64,000 bases of DNA from Sphingosinicella microcystinivorans (GCF_027941835.1 NZ_CP116005.1:1441501-1505500), one strand, 5' to 3'. Shown: positions 18,282 through 27,537, counted from the first letter of the stretch. The notes: a model not told the origin generated them from the sequence alone. Program-made: numbers and translations.

Positions 18282-19963
18282 CCGCGACCCTGCCCGCGCC
18301 AGCGGTGGATGGTGCGGGAGAGGATACCCGCCTCGTCGCCTTCCTCGGTCCAGAGCTGGCTGAACAGCGGATCGTCAGACGCCGGGCGAAGCTGCGGCGC
18401 GAGATCGTCGAGCCGCACGCGGATCGGGATCGAGACGCCCTCGCCGCAGATGATACATTCGCGGTTGCGGAGCGCGGGGATCGAATCGAGGAAACCGCGC
18501 GCGCCTTCGGGCATGGCATTGCGCACGTACATCTGGTCGCGCTCGTTGTTGAGGCGCATGGAGATGATCGTGCCGCACTGCGAGAGCACGCCTTCGGCAA
18601 GGTCCGACGGGCGCTGCGTGATGAGGCCGAGCGAGACGCCGTATTTACGGCCTTCCTTGGCAATGCGCTCGAGGATCTTGCGTACCGCGACGCCCTTCGT
18701 TTCGCGGTCGGACGGCACGTAGCGGTGCGCCTCCTCGCAGACGAGCAGGATCGGCCGCTGCGGCTCCCGCCGCGCCCAGATCGCGTAGTCGAACACCATG
18801 CGCGCGAGCACCGCGACCACCACGGTCACGATGTCGGACGGCACGCCCGACAGGTCGACGATCGAGATCGGCTTGCCCTCTGCTGGAAGCCGGAAGATCT
18901 TGGAGAGGAACGGCGCCATCGAATCCGAAACGAGCAGGCCGTTGAACATGAAATTGTAGCGCGGGTCGCTCTTCAACTCCTCGATCTTGGTCTTGAGCCG
19001 CATATAGGGCCCGAGGTCGCTCGCCTTGTCGAGCTTGCCCATCTGCGCCTGGATGGCGCCGAGCAGGTCCGAAAGCAGGTAGGGCACGGGCGAATCGACC
19101 GTCATCTTGCCGAGCGATTCGGCGATGCGGCTCTTGGAGCGGGCGGCGAGCAGGCACTTGGCCAGCACGTCCATGTCCTTCTCGCGCTCCGAACCGTCGG
19201 TGGTGATGAAGACCTCGCAGTGCTCCTCGAAGTTCATCAACCAGTAGGGGAGGTTGAGGTTGTCGACGTTGAAGATCATGCCGTTCGAGCTGAACGCGGC
19301 GGCATATTCGCCGTGCGGATCGAGCATCATGATGTGGCCCCTCGGCGCCTTCTCAACGATGCGGTGCAGGATCAGCGCGGCGCTCGTCGATTTGCCGGTA
19401 CCGGTTGAGCCGAGCAGCGCGAAATGCTTGCCGAGCATCGAATCGATGAGCAGCGCGCCGCGCACGTCCTCCGTGGGATACACGGTGCCGATCTCGATGT
19501 GCGGCCGGTCCTCCGCCGCGAACACCAGCACGAGGTCGGCGCGCGAGACGGTGAACACATCGTCGCCCGGCACCGGATAGCGCGTCACGCCGCGGCGGAA
19601 CGCCTTCATCGAACCGGTGGCGGGGTCCTCGGGCCCTTCGCCGAGGAAGTCGACGTGCGAGAGGATGACATCGTTCGCCTCGTCCATGCGCATGTCGCGC
19701 ACGTTGCCGAGCAGCCAGAGGTCGCCGACGCGCATCTTCACCTGGCTGCCCACCTGCCCCGACATGGCGACGGTTGCGTCCTCGTGGCCTGCGATCGCCT
19801 TCAGCTGCGTGGGCTCGAGGCTGCAGATCGCGGAACCGCCGGCAATTTCCCGCACGCGGCCGATCACGCACGTGCTCGGCAGGCTGGCCGTCTTTTCGGG
19901 CTGCATGAAGACGTTGTGACCATCGGCCGGCGAGGGTGTTACCGGCATGAACGACTGATCCAA
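18278..19963 (-). CDS. HerA-like ATPase (DUF87)
   Basis: P-loop ATPase of about 561 residues related to HerA/FtsK hexameric DNA translocases. A beta-barrel N-terminal domain (CVIGRVREIAGGSAICSLE) precedes Walker A (LLGSTGTGKSTSAA) and MMLDPHGEY, then Walker B near PILLVCEEAHRYVP, the sensor region GLITQRPSDLAEGVLSQCGTIISMRLNN and the C-terminal HAS-barrel-like part. No NurA nuclease gene lies beside it. The start is uncertain: TTG at 19963 has AAGGAG six bases upstream, while GTG at 19978 and ATG at 19948 are alternatives. The stop codon is provided by the adjacent repeat. The DNA role is inferred from family only. Confidence 0.85.
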   Translation of the reverse strand: MDQSFMPVTPSPADGHNVFMQPEKTASLPSTCVIGRVREIAGGSAICSLEPTQLKAIAGHEDATVAMSGQVGSQVKMRVGDLWLLGNVRDMRMDEANDVILSHVDFLGEGPEDPATGSMKAFRRGVTRYPVPGDDVFTVSRADLVLVFAAEDRPHIEIGTVYPTEDVRGALLIDSMLGKHFALLGSTGTGKSTSAALILHRIVEKAPRGHIMMLDPHGEYAAAFSSNGMIFNVDNLNLPYWLMNFEEHCEVFITTDGSEREKDMDVLAKCLLAARSKSRIAESLGKMTVDSPVPYLLSDLLGAIQAQMGKLDKASDLGPYMRLKTKIEELKSDPRYNFMFNGLLVSDSMAPFLSKIFRLPAEGKPISIVDLSGVPSDIVTVVVAVLARMVFDYAIWARREPQRPILLVCEEAHRYVPSDRETKGVAVRKILERIAKEGRKYGVSLGLITQRPSDLAEGVLSQCGTIISMRLNNERDQMYVRNAMPEGARGFLDSIPALRNRECIICGEGVSIPIRVRLDDLAPQLRPASDDPLFSQLWTEEGDEAGILSRTIHRWRGQGRG

Positions 19964-20029
19964 GACGCGCTCCTTCACTGCGATAAGGCTTTGCCGCAGA
20001 GGTCTAGCAGTGAAGGGATAAGGAAGCGT

Positions 20030-20776
20030 TTACCGCCGCGTGAAAAGCCCGGCGAGCCAGCCGAGCAGCAGTGCCAGCACGACCGCGAGCAGTCCGTAGG
20101 AGAAGCTGTGCTCCTCTGCGGCGACGGAGACCTGCCGCTCGAACCCCGACTTGTCGATGCTGATCTCGCGCATCGCGCTCGCCACCACCTTGCCATCGTC
20201 GATCAGGTGGATCTCGACCGTGTAGTTGCCGACGGGAACCTGGCTCGGGATCTGGATCCGGGCGCGATAGAGCACGTTTTCGGTAAGCTCGACCCCCTGC
20301 GCGTCGTCCGCATACAGGCCCTCGCGGCGGCGGAGGCTCAGGAACCCCCGCTCGAACGTGCGGATTTCAGCGGCGTCACCGGATACCGGCGAGAGCTGGA
20401 GATGCGACAGGCCCAGCTCGTAGATCGCCGCGGTCTCGTCGTCGACGAGCTCCGAGATCGGGCGCGTCGTCGCAACGCTGTAGAACGATGGCGCGGTTTC
20501 GAAGCGCACGGAGCTGGTGTTGATCCAGATGCCGGCGACACGCGCCTTGCGCCGCACCGTCAGCGCTTCCGGCGGTCCGCGCACGATCACGGCGATGTCG
20601 GGGCGCTCGTCGGGAGTCTGCCCGCCCGGGTACTGGATCGCGCCGAAAATCAGCAGCTCGGCACCGGCGAAGCTGTAGACGATGTCGATCTGGCTGTGGC
20701 TGATATCGGTGATCAGCCGCGGCGGCGCGGCCGCCGACAGCAGCAGGAGCATCAGGGGCAGGAACAGCCGCTTCAT
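20030..20776 (-). CDS. TIGR02186-family membrane-anchored periplasmic protein
   Basis: Protein of 248 residues with a signal peptide (MKRLFLPLMLLLLSAAAPPRL) and one C-terminal membrane span (YGLLAVVLALLLGWLAGLF), so the middle domain faces the periplasm. IDIVYSFAGAELLIFGAIQYPG and VRRKARVAGIWIN are typical of the TIGR02186 family, an uncharacterised alphaproteobacterial family regularly next to a TauE/SafE exporter. Here it follows the tauE gene with a 4-base overlap, so a joint role in sulfur-compound export is likely but unproven. Confidence 0.82.
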   Translation of the reverse strand: MKRLFLPLMLLLLSAAAPPRLITDISHSQIDIVYSFAGAELLIFGAIQYPGGQTPDERPDIAVIVRGPPEALTVRRKARVAGIWINTSSVRFETAPSFYSVATTRPISELVDDETAAIYELGLSHLQLSPVSGDAAEIRTFERGFLSLRRREGLYADDAQGVELTENVLYRARIQIPSQVPVGNYTVEIHLIDDGKVVASAMREISIDKSGFERQVSVAAEEHSFSYGLLAVVLALLLGWLAGLFTRR

Positions 20777-21687
20777 TCGGCATAGACCGAATAGAGTTCG
20801 CTCGGTGTCCAGGTGAGGCCGACGAGCAGGCGGATCGCGACCGCGATGACGAGCAGGGCAAGCGCGAAACGCAGCTTTTCAGGGGGCAGCCGCTGCGCCA
20901 TGCGCGCGCCGATCTGCGCGCCGACGACGCCGCCGATGAGGAGCATCAGCGCGAGCACGATGTCCACCGTCTTCGACTGCACGGCGTGCAGCAGCGTGAT
21001 GATCGACGTGGTGAACACGATCTGGAACAGCGACGTGCCGACCACCACCGACACCGACATGCCGAGCAGGTAGATCATCGCCGGCACCATGATGAAGCCG
21101 CCGCCGATACCCATGATGAAGGTGAGGATGCCGACGATCACGCCGATGCCGAACGGGGCGAGCGGCGAGATGTAGAGGCCCGACTTGTAGAAGCGCATCT
21201 TCCACGGCAGCGCCGCGATGAGCGGGATGTGGGGATGCAGCTTCACGCGGCGGATCTCGCCGGCGCGCGCGCGCCGCAGCGTCTGCCACGATTCCACGAG
21301 CATCAGCCCGCCCATCGTCGACAGGAAGACCACGTAGATCAGCGAGATGGAGATATCGATCTGGCCGATCTTCTGGAGCAGCTTGAAGAGGTAGGAGCCG
21401 ATCCCGGACCCCACCACGCCGCCCGCCACGATCACTGCCCCCATCTTCGGATCGACGCCGCCGCGCCGCCAATGGGCAAGCGCGCCCGACACGCTCGATC
21501 CGGTGATCTGCGTGGCGGACGACGCCACCGCGATCGCCGGCGGAATCCCGTAGAAGATCAGCATCGGCGTGGTCAGGAATCCGCCACCGACACCGAACAT
21601 GCCGGACAGGACGCCGACCAGAACGCCGAAGCCCACGATCACCAACGCATTGACGCTGAGCTCGGCGATCGGAAGGTAGATGTCCAT
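20773..21687 (-). CDS. TauE/SafE-family sulfite/organosulfur exporter
   Basis: Inner-membrane protein of 304 residues with about eight hydrophobic segments. The duplicated family signature is visible: GVLSGMFGVGGGFLTTPMLIFYGIPPAIAVASS near the N-terminus and GILTFIMGIGGGFIMVPAMIYLLGMSVSVVVGTSL in the second half. ATG 21687 has AGGAG six bases upstream and directly precedes the first span. The family exports sulfite, sulfoacetate or related anions. It forms an operon with the TIGR02186 gene. Confidence 0.9.
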   Translation of the reverse strand: MDIYLPIAELSVNALVIVGFGVLVGVLSGMFGVGGGFLTTPMLIFYGIPPAIAVASSATQITGSSVSGALAHWRRGGVDPKMGAVIVAGGVVGSGIGSYLFKLLQKIGQIDISISLIYVVFLSTMGGLMLVESWQTLRRARAGEIRRVKLHPHIPLIAALPWKMRFYKSGLYISPLAPFGIGVIVGILTFIMGIGGGFIMVPAMIYLLGMSVSVVVGTSLFQIVFTTSIITLLHAVQSKTVDIVLALMLLIGGVVGAQIGARMAQRLPPEKLRFALALLVIAVAIRLLVGLTWTPSELYSVYAE

Positions 21688-21853
21688 GCTCTCCTGATTA
21701 CCCAAGCCGGGAGTCGCCCGCCACCACCTTTGGCGTTTCCGGGTGGTGGGTCCCCAACAAAATTGCGATCGTGCATATCGGTGCAAGGAACGGAACGCCG
21801 TCCCTTCCGGTCGGGCCTATTCTCGCGGGCATCACCGGAAAGAGGAGCAGGAC

Positions 21854-22942
21854 ATGACCGACATCGACAGGCCAGGCGACGCGGATACATTCTGGAACGC
21901 CGTGGCGGCGCGTAATCGCGGCTACGACGGCCGCTTCGTCTATGCCGTGAAGCGCACCGGGGTCTATTGCCGCCCGTCGTGCCCGGCGCGGACGCCGAAG
22001 CGGGAGAACGTGCGCTTCTACGCGAACGGCGCGGCGGCCGAAGCGGACGGCTACAGGGCCTGTTTGCGCTGCCGTCCCGGCGCTCCGGAGGGACACGACC
22101 CCGCGGCGGACAAGATGGCGGCGCTCGCACGCTATATCGAGGCGCACGCGGACGCGCCGCTGCCGCTCGCCCGTCTGGCGGAGGTCGCCGGGCTCAGCAG
22201 CTTTCAGGTGCAGCGGACGTTCACCGCGATCATCGGCGTCAGCCCGAAGGCGTTCCAGACCGCGCTCAGGATGAAACGGCTGAAGGCCGGCCTGAAGGAG
22301 GGCGACGGCGTTGCCGGCGCGATCTTCGAGGCGGGCTTCGGGTCCACCAGCCGCGCCTACGAACGCGCCGGCGGACATCTCGGCATGACGCCCGCAGTTT
22401 ACCGCGCTGGCGGCGCAGGGGAGGTAATCGCGTGGGCGTGCCGTCCCACCGGCCTTGGCCTTCTGCTGATGGCGGCGACGTCGCGCGGCGTCTGCGCGGT
22501 GGATTTCGGCGACGACGAAAATACGCTCGTGGATCGGTTGAGAGCCGAATTCCCGCGCGCCGTGATCGAGCCGTCGGATGCGGCTGCATCGCCGCAGCTC
22601 GATGCGTGGATCGACGCGCTCCGGGCGCATCTCTCGGACGGAGCGCCGCATCCCGATATCCCCGTCGATCTGCGCGGCACGGCATTCCAGATGAAGGTAT
22701 GGCGCTTTCTGTTGAGCGTGCCGAGCGGCAGCGTGGTGTCCTATGCGGAGGTTGCCACCGGCATCGGCGTGCCGCGCGCGGTGCGCGCTGCGGCATCGGC
22801 TTGCGGCGCAAACAGGGTCGCCGTTCTCGTGCCCTGCCACCGCGTCCTCCGCGGCGACGGCGGGATCGGCGGCTATCGCTGGGGCGTGGAGCGGAAACGC
22901 GCCCTGCTGGCTGCGGAACGGCGGAGAGGACGAGCGGCCTGA
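21854..22942 (+). CDS. ada: bifunctional DNA repair methyltransferase and AraC-type regulator Ada
   Basis: Protein of 362 residues, near the length of E. coli Ada, that repairs alkylated DNA and activates the adaptive response. The N-terminal zinc domain has Cys39, Cys43, Cys70 and Cys73; methylation of the first converts it to an activator. An AraC helix-turn-helix follows (LARLAEVAGLSSFQVQRTFTAIIGVSPKAFQ). The C-terminal O6-methylguanine methyltransferase domain has the acceptor Cys328 in VPCHR. ATG 21854 is preceded by AGGAGCAGG. Upstream, 21721-21728 and 21742-21749 form the inverted repeat CCACCACC/GGTGGTGG. Confidence 0.95.
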   Translation: MTDIDRPGDADTFWNAVAARNRGYDGRFVYAVKRTGVYCRPSCPARTPKRENVRFYANGAAAEADGYRACLRCRPGAPEGHDPAADKMAALARYIEAHADAPLPLARLAEVAGLSSFQVQRTFTAIIGVSPKAFQTALRMKRLKAGLKEGDGVAGAIFEAGFGSTSRAYERAGGHLGMTPAVYRAGGAGEVIAWACRPTGLGLLLMAATSRGVCAVDFGDDENTLVDRLRAEFPRAVIEPSDAAASPQLDAWIDALRAHLSDGAPHPDIPVDLRGTAFQMKVWRFLLSVPSGSVVSYAEVATGIGVPRAVRAAASACGANRVAVLVPCHRVLRGDGGIGGYRWGVERKRALLAAERRRGRAA

Positions 22943-22976
22943 CCCGTGCGGCAACCGTCCTGCCGCGACCCTATCA

Positions 22977-23004
22977 GATTTTGCGTATCACAACTCCGCA
23001 AATC
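22977..23004. promoter_or_regulatory. dyad upstream of the MerR gene, candidate operator
   Basis: Arms GATTTTGCG (22977-22985) and CGCAAATC (22997-23004) pair with a single extra T and an 11-base spacer. MerR proteins bind dyads between stretched -35 and -10 boxes, and this one lies about 40 bases before the MerR start, so autoregulation is plausible. Assignment rests on symmetry and position. Confidence 0.35.
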
Positions 23005-23045
23005 CTGTTAGCTTCCGGGTCGCACTCAGGGGGGAGATGGGCGGC

Positions 23046-23741
23046 GTGCGTATGCGCGAGCTTGAACGGCTGACGGGAGTGGGACGGGAAACCATCCGCT
23101 TCTATATCCGCGAGGGTTTGCTGCCCGAGCCGGACCGGGCGAGCGCGAACAGCGCCTTCTACAACGAAATGCATGTCGTGCGGCTGAGGGCGATCAAGCG
23201 GCTTCAGGAGGAGCGCTTCCTGCCGCTCGCGATCATTCGCACGCTGCTCGACGCGGAGGATGGCGACCGCTGGCTTCATGCCGACGCCTTTCCCGATCTC
23301 GATGCCATGTTGCGCGCCCGGCTCGATACCGGCGGCGACGGCGGGACGCTGGAAGAGCTTGCGGAACAGACCGGCCTTTCGATCGAGGAACTCGGCCGCG
23401 CGGCGGAGGAAGGCCTGCTCTGCCCCGACCTCGACGGTCGTTTCGGGCCGCGCAACCTCGCCATTGCGCGGTGCCTCAGGGAGCTGAACGCCATCGGCTT
23501 CACCGAAGCGCGCGGTTTTGTAGGTGTCGGCGCCATGTACGCACAGTTCATCGAGTGGCTCGTGGGGCAGGAGATGCGCCTGTTCTTCGAACACACCGCC
23601 GGCAAGATCGGCGACGATGAAGCGCTGGCGATGGCCGAGCGCGGCATCGCCACCGTCAACGAAATGCTGAGCCTGATGCGGACGCGGGAAATCCTCCGCC
23701 AGCTCGAAGCACGGCGCAGGATCGCCAACGACAACACATGA
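23046..23741 (+). CDS. MerR-family transcriptional regulator
   Basis: About 231 residues. The N-terminal winged helix is clear (RELERLTGVGRETIRFYIREGLLPEPDRASANSAFYNEMHVVRLRAIKRLQEERFLPL), but no metal-binding cysteine cluster follows. Instead there is a helical effector region of about 150 residues with a second helix-turn-helix-like stretch (LEELAEQTGLSIEELGRAAEEGLL). The start is uncertain: GTG 23046 has GGGGGAG nine bases upstream, ATG 23037 abuts that site and ATG 23052 is further away. It sits 22 bases before the diiron protein gene on the same strand and probably controls it. Confidence 0.85.
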   Translation: MRMRELERLTGVGRETIRFYIREGLLPEPDRASANSAFYNEMHVVRLRAIKRLQEERFLPLAIIRTLLDAEDGDRWLHADAFPDLDAMLRARLDTGGDGGTLEELAEQTGLSIEELGRAAEEGLLCPDLDGRFGPRNLAIARCLRELNAIGFTEARGFVGVGAMYAQFIEWLVGQEMRLFFEHTAGKIGDDEALAMAERGIATVNEMLSLMRTREILRQLEARRRIANDNT

Positions 23742-23763
23742 TCCATTGGGAAGAGGGCACGTC

Positions 23764-24837
23764 ATGGCTTTTTCGGACCTGTACCAGCTGACGCCGAGCG
23801 GCCCGAGCTGGAACATCGCGCAGGAGTTCCAGACGGTTTTCGACTTCGAATATTCCGACGACCGCGACGACCTGCTCGGCCTCTATGCCAAGGGCAAGAA
23901 GATGCAGTGGGATGCGGCCGAACGCATCGACTGGTCGCAGGATCTGGACTGGGAAAACCCGCAAGGTATGCCCGAACAGACCATCGGTATCTTCGGGTCG
24001 CCGATGTGGGAGAAGATGTCGCAGAAGGAACGCGTCGAGCTGCGCCGCAACATGCAGGCGTGGTCGGTCTCGCAGTTCCTGCACGGCGAGCAGGGCGCGC
24101 TCATCTGCTCGGCGAAGATCGTGCAGCAGGTGCCCGACCTCGAGGCGAAGTTCTACGCCTCCACGCAGACGATCGACGAGGCGCGGCACGTGGAGGCCTA
24201 CAAGCGCCTCATCGAGAAGATCGGAATGAGCTATCCGATCACCGGCCCGCTCGCGACGCTGCTCGAGCAGGTGCTCGAAGACAAGCGCTGGGACATGACC
24301 TACCTCGGGATGCAGGTGGTGATCGAGGGGCTCGCGCTCGCCGCGTTCGCGGGCATCCGCGACATGTCGACCTCGCCGCTTGCGGGCGCCGTAAACGCTT
24401 ACGTGATGCAGGACGAGGCGCGGCATGTCGCCTTCGGCCGACTCACCTTGCGCGAATATTATCCGCACCTTTCCGCGGCCGAGAAGAAGGAGCGAGAGGA
24501 GTTCCTCGTCGAGGCGTGCTACCACATGCGCGATCGGTTCCAGTCGCGCGAGGTCTACGAGACTCTCGGCTTCGACGCCGCCGAGTGCACGGCGTGGGCT
24601 GATGGGAGCGAAGGCACGCGCAACTTCCGCAATCACCTCTTCAACCGCATCGTCCCGGTCGTCGCCGACATCGGCCTGTGGGGCGAAACCGTGCAGCGCG
24701 GCTATGCGCAGATGGGCGTGCTCGATTACGTGAACGTCGATGTCGAGGCGCTGCAGGCGAACGACGAGAAGATCGCGCAGGATTTCGACGCCCGCCGCAA
24801 GAATATCGAGGCTGTCGCCGCGGCCGCGGCCGAATAG
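23764..24837 (+). CDS. ferritin-like diiron protein (AurF-like)
   Basis: Protein of 357 residues with a four-helix ferritin-like core. Diiron ligands are seen at Glu109 (HGEQGAL), Glu139 and His142 (DEARH), Glu188 (VIEGL) and Glu218/His221 (DEARH again): two E...ExxH half-sites as in R2-like and AurF-type oxygenases or oxidases. There is no signal peptide, so it acts in the cytosol. GAGGG precedes ATG 23764. The preceding MerR gene is probably its regulator. The substrate is unknown; fatty-acid or arylamine oxidation are family possibilities. Confidence 0.82.
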   Translation: MAFSDLYQLTPSGPSWNIAQEFQTVFDFEYSDDRDDLLGLYAKGKKMQWDAAERIDWSQDLDWENPQGMPEQTIGIFGSPMWEKMSQKERVELRRNMQAWSVSQFLHGEQGALICSAKIVQQVPDLEAKFYASTQTIDEARHVEAYKRLIEKIGMSYPITGPLATLLEQVLEDKRWDMTYLGMQVVIEGLALAAFAGIRDMSTSPLAGAVNAYVMQDEARHVAFGRLTLREYYPHLSAAEKKEREEFLVEACYHMRDRFQSREVYETLGFDAAECTAWADGSEGTRNFRNHLFNRIVPVVADIGLWGETVQRGYAQMGVLDYVNVDVEALQANDEKIAQDFDARRKNIEAVAAAAAE

Positions 24838-24839
24838 GT

Positions 24840-25994
24840 TCAGAACCGCGTGGCGATGGTGACGGCGGGGCCGCTCCCCGGCGCGGCCTCTCCGGCGATG
24901 CGGAACCTGTATTCGCCGCGAAGTTCGACCGTACCCTTGCCGATCCGCTGCGAGAGCTGTGCGCCGGGGCCGAGTTCGAGGCGCGATGCCGTCCGGGCTG
25001 TGCTGTCCTGGAGACTGCCCCACACGCCGCCGCCGAGCCCGAGACGCGTGCCCTTGCGCGCCGCGACCGGATAGAGCGCGAGCGCCTGCGCGCCCGCGAA
25101 GCCGTCTCGGCTGCGGGCGCCGACGATGCCGGCTTCGGCATAGGCGCTGAGATCGACCGGGAGCTTCGCGTCCGCCGCGTGCCACGCGCCGCCGGACACC
25201 CGGATGGCCCACGCATCGCGCGCCTCGCCGCCGATCGCGATCAGCCGCTCCGCGCCGATGGCCGGACCATCGCGGCCGAGCGGCATCCATGCCGCGCCGA
25301 CCGCCGCCTGCGCGCTGCGCCGGTTGGGGTTCAGCCAGTCGTGCGCGAGCGCGATGCGGCCGAAGAGTTCGATCGGGCGCCGCGCCAGCGGATCGGGTGC
25401 GTAGCCGAAGCGGACGCCGCTCTGGCCGCCGCCGAGCAGCGGCCGGTCGCTGACGAAGCCGGCGCCGCCGCTTCGGATCAGGCTGTAGGCGTCCACGCGC
25501 CACGCCTTGCGCAGCGCCGCGAGCTCGGCCTGCCAGAGCGCGGCATTGGCATGGGCGGGATCGTCGGCGAGCGCGGCCTCGAATTGCCGGGCCGCGGTGC
25601 GGCGGTCTCCGGCCGCAAGCGCGGTATAGCCCGCCGCCGCGAAATCATACGCCGTCGGAGCCCCGCTCCGCACCGGCACCGACACGACGACCGGCGTGAT
25701 TCCCGTGGCGATCACGGGCGATGCGGCGGGTCGGGGAAACGCCGTGACTGCCGGGAGTGCGCGCAGCGCCCGGCCCGGCTGAACCACGGGCATCGCGGCC
25801 TGCGAGGCTGCAACGGCGGTTCGCGTGGGGGAGACGGTTGCGAAAACACGGGTCGCTGCGGGAACAGCAGCAGGCGCAGGCCCGGCACGTGCGGCGAGCA
25901 TGGCGGCAAAGGTTTCGCGCGCGGCTTCGAACCGCCACGTGGACCACAGCGCAAGCGCTGCCACCACGACACCGAAGGCGCGGACCGGACGCAT
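24840..25994 (-). CDS. NfrA-like outer-membrane protein (phage N4 receptor C-terminal domain type)
   Basis: Protein of 384 residues starting with a signal-like hydrophobic segment (VVVAALALWSTW). Next come a low-complexity Ala/Pro/Val linker (residues 35-115) and one TPR-like stretch (AGYTALAAGDRRTAARQFEAALADDPAHANAAL). The C-terminal 230 residues look like repeated beta strands (FGRIALAHDWL, AYAEAGIVGA, LGLGGGVWGSL, ending in ATRF), consistent with the NfrA C-terminal barrel domain. It abuts the NfrB-like glycosyltransferase gene with no gap. E. coli NfrA is far longer, so this is a reduced form. An exopolysaccharide export role is inferred from the pair. Confidence 0.65.
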   Translation of the reverse strand: MRPVRAFGVVVAALALWSTWRFEAARETFAAMLAARAGPAPAAVPAATRVFATVSPTRTAVAASQAAMPVVQPGRALRALPAVTAFPRPAASPVIATGITPVVVSVPVRSGAPTAYDFAAAGYTALAAGDRRTAARQFEAALADDPAHANAALWQAELAALRKAWRVDAYSLIRSGGAGFVSDRPLLGGGQSGVRFGYAPDPLARRPIELFGRIALAHDWLNPNRRSAQAAVGAAWMPLGRDGPAIGAERLIAIGGEARDAWAIRVSGGAWHAADAKLPVDLSAYAEAGIVGARSRDGFAGAQALALYPVAARKGTRLGLGGGVWGSLQDSTARTASRLELGPGAQLSQRIGKGTVELRGEYRFRIAGEAAPGSGPAVTIATRF

Positions 25995-27407
25995 CTATTC
26001 GTCCACCGCCGTTTGCGGGAAACGGTGCGCGGTCTTTTCCCAGACCGGGCGGGTCTTGCTGACGAGGCTGCGGACATAGCGCCTGCAGGCGCGGAGGGCG
26101 GCGAGGAAGTTTACGAAATTGGCGACGAAGGCGCGGGGGAGGGCGCGGAGCGCCTCGACGGGGCCATGTTGACGCCCAGTGAACAACATCCGCATGGCGA
26201 GCCGCCAGACGAGAAGCGCGGCCGTCAGCCGCAGCAGTCCGTCGAGCGCCGTGCCGCGCTCGACGACGGCGGGCAGCGCGCGCGCATCCGGCACCGTGCC
26301 CTTGAGGACGATCGCGGCGGCATAGGCGATCGCGGCGACGTAGGCGACGATCACGACGAGCGCGTTCAGCAGCGCCTTGCGGTCACGCAGCAGCATGTAG
26401 CGTGCGGCGACGCCGCCCTGCCAGCCGATGCGGTCCCAGCCGTGGAGCGCGATGCCGAGCAGCCAGCGCGACTTCTGGCGCACGGCGGCCTCAAGCGCCG
26501 CCGGGAAATGCTCGCGCGTCGTCACGTGCGCCGCGCCGCGCGTGCCCGGAATGCGCACGAACGCGGCCTTGCCGCCGCGCGCGTGGATGCGGTGGCCGAG
26601 CTCGTAGTCCTCGGTGAGCGACTCCGGGTCGAACGGCGCGCCGCCGAGCGCGTCGGCGATCCGGCCCATCATCTCCCGCTCGAAACCGCAGGCGACCCCC
26701 GCGGCGGGGACGGCCGCGCCGATCGCCTCGCGCACCACCATGTCCTTGGTGTGGCTCTCGGCGAACTCGTCGAGGTAATGCCCCGCGATCCAGCGCGAGG
26801 CCGGGTCGGCGAACGGCACGACGGGAAGCTGCACCATCGCCTTTGCCGGGATCAGGTAGTCGATGACGTCGAGCTCGCGCGCGTGCGCGACGTCCTCGGC
26901 GTCGTGCAGGACGATCGCCTTGAAGCGGACGCCGTGCGCGCGTTCGTAGCGCGCCATGCCGCGCCAGACCGCGTTCAGGCAGTCGGCCTTGGTCGTCGGG
27001 CCGGGGTGCGGCACCGTCATGGTCTCGACGCGGGGATCGCCGAGCGCGGCCACGGCGGCGTGTGTCGCCGCATCGTTCGGATAGATGCCGACGAAAACGC
27101 GGTAGTGCGGATGCCGCATCGTGCGCGTGAAGGTGGCGAGCATCGGCCCGATCACCTCGGCCTCGTCCCACGCGGGGACGAACACGGCGATGGGCGCATC
27201 GGCTGCCGGGCGCGCCGGGAGCGAACCGGCGTCGGCGCGCCGCCGGACGCGGTAGACGGTGAGGCGGCGCCAGACCTGCCGCGCGAAATAGAGGATGTCG
27301 AAAAGAAGATCGTCGAGGCTCGACACGGCAACGCCCGCCGCCGCGAGCAGCAGCAGCTCCCGCGTCAGCAGCCAGTATCCGGCCAGCCAGACGTACAAAT
27401 CCCCCAT
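25995..27407 (-). CDS. NfrB-like membrane glycosyltransferase
   Basis: Family 2 glycosyltransferase of 470 residues. An N-terminal membrane span (LLTRELLLLAAAGVAVSSLDDLLFD) precedes the GT-A domain: IAVFVPAWDEAEVIGPML, VLHDAEDVAHARELDVIDYLIP (DxD-like DAED), ESLTEDYELGHRIH with the catalytic TED, and the QxxRW-like RQKSRWLLGIALHGW. Three or four C-terminal spans follow. In E. coli NfrB, a c-di-GMP-binding MshEN domain is attached at the C-terminus; none is present here. It is translationally linked to the NfrA-like gene. Confidence 0.83.
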   Translation of the reverse strand: MGDLYVWLAGYWLLTRELLLLAAAGVAVSSLDDLLFDILYFARQVWRRLTVYRVRRRADAGSLPARPAADAPIAVFVPAWDEAEVIGPMLATFTRTMRHPHYRVFVGIYPNDAATHAAVAALGDPRVETMTVPHPGPTTKADCLNAVWRGMARYERAHGVRFKAIVLHDAEDVAHARELDVIDYLIPAKAMVQLPVVPFADPASRWIAGHYLDEFAESHTKDMVVREAIGAAVPAAGVACGFEREMMGRIADALGGAPFDPESLTEDYELGHRIHARGGKAAFVRIPGTRGAAHVTTREHFPAALEAAVRQKSRWLLGIALHGWDRIGWQGGVAARYMLLRDRKALLNALVVIVAYVAAIAYAAAIVLKGTVPDARALPAVVERGTALDGLLRLTAALLVWRLAMRMLFTGRQHGPVEALRALPRAFVANFVNFLAALRACRRYVRSLVSKTRPVWEKTAHRFPQTAVDE

Positions 27408-27537
27408 GCGTGTGAACGATCCCCCCGTTCAGAAACGCAGGCGTAATGAAAGGTGTTCGCAGTGATTCTGCAAGCCTTTAATTTCTAAGGATTTGTGGCA
27501 CTCGCCAAGCGGCCGCACCCGGCGTATATCTGCTTCC

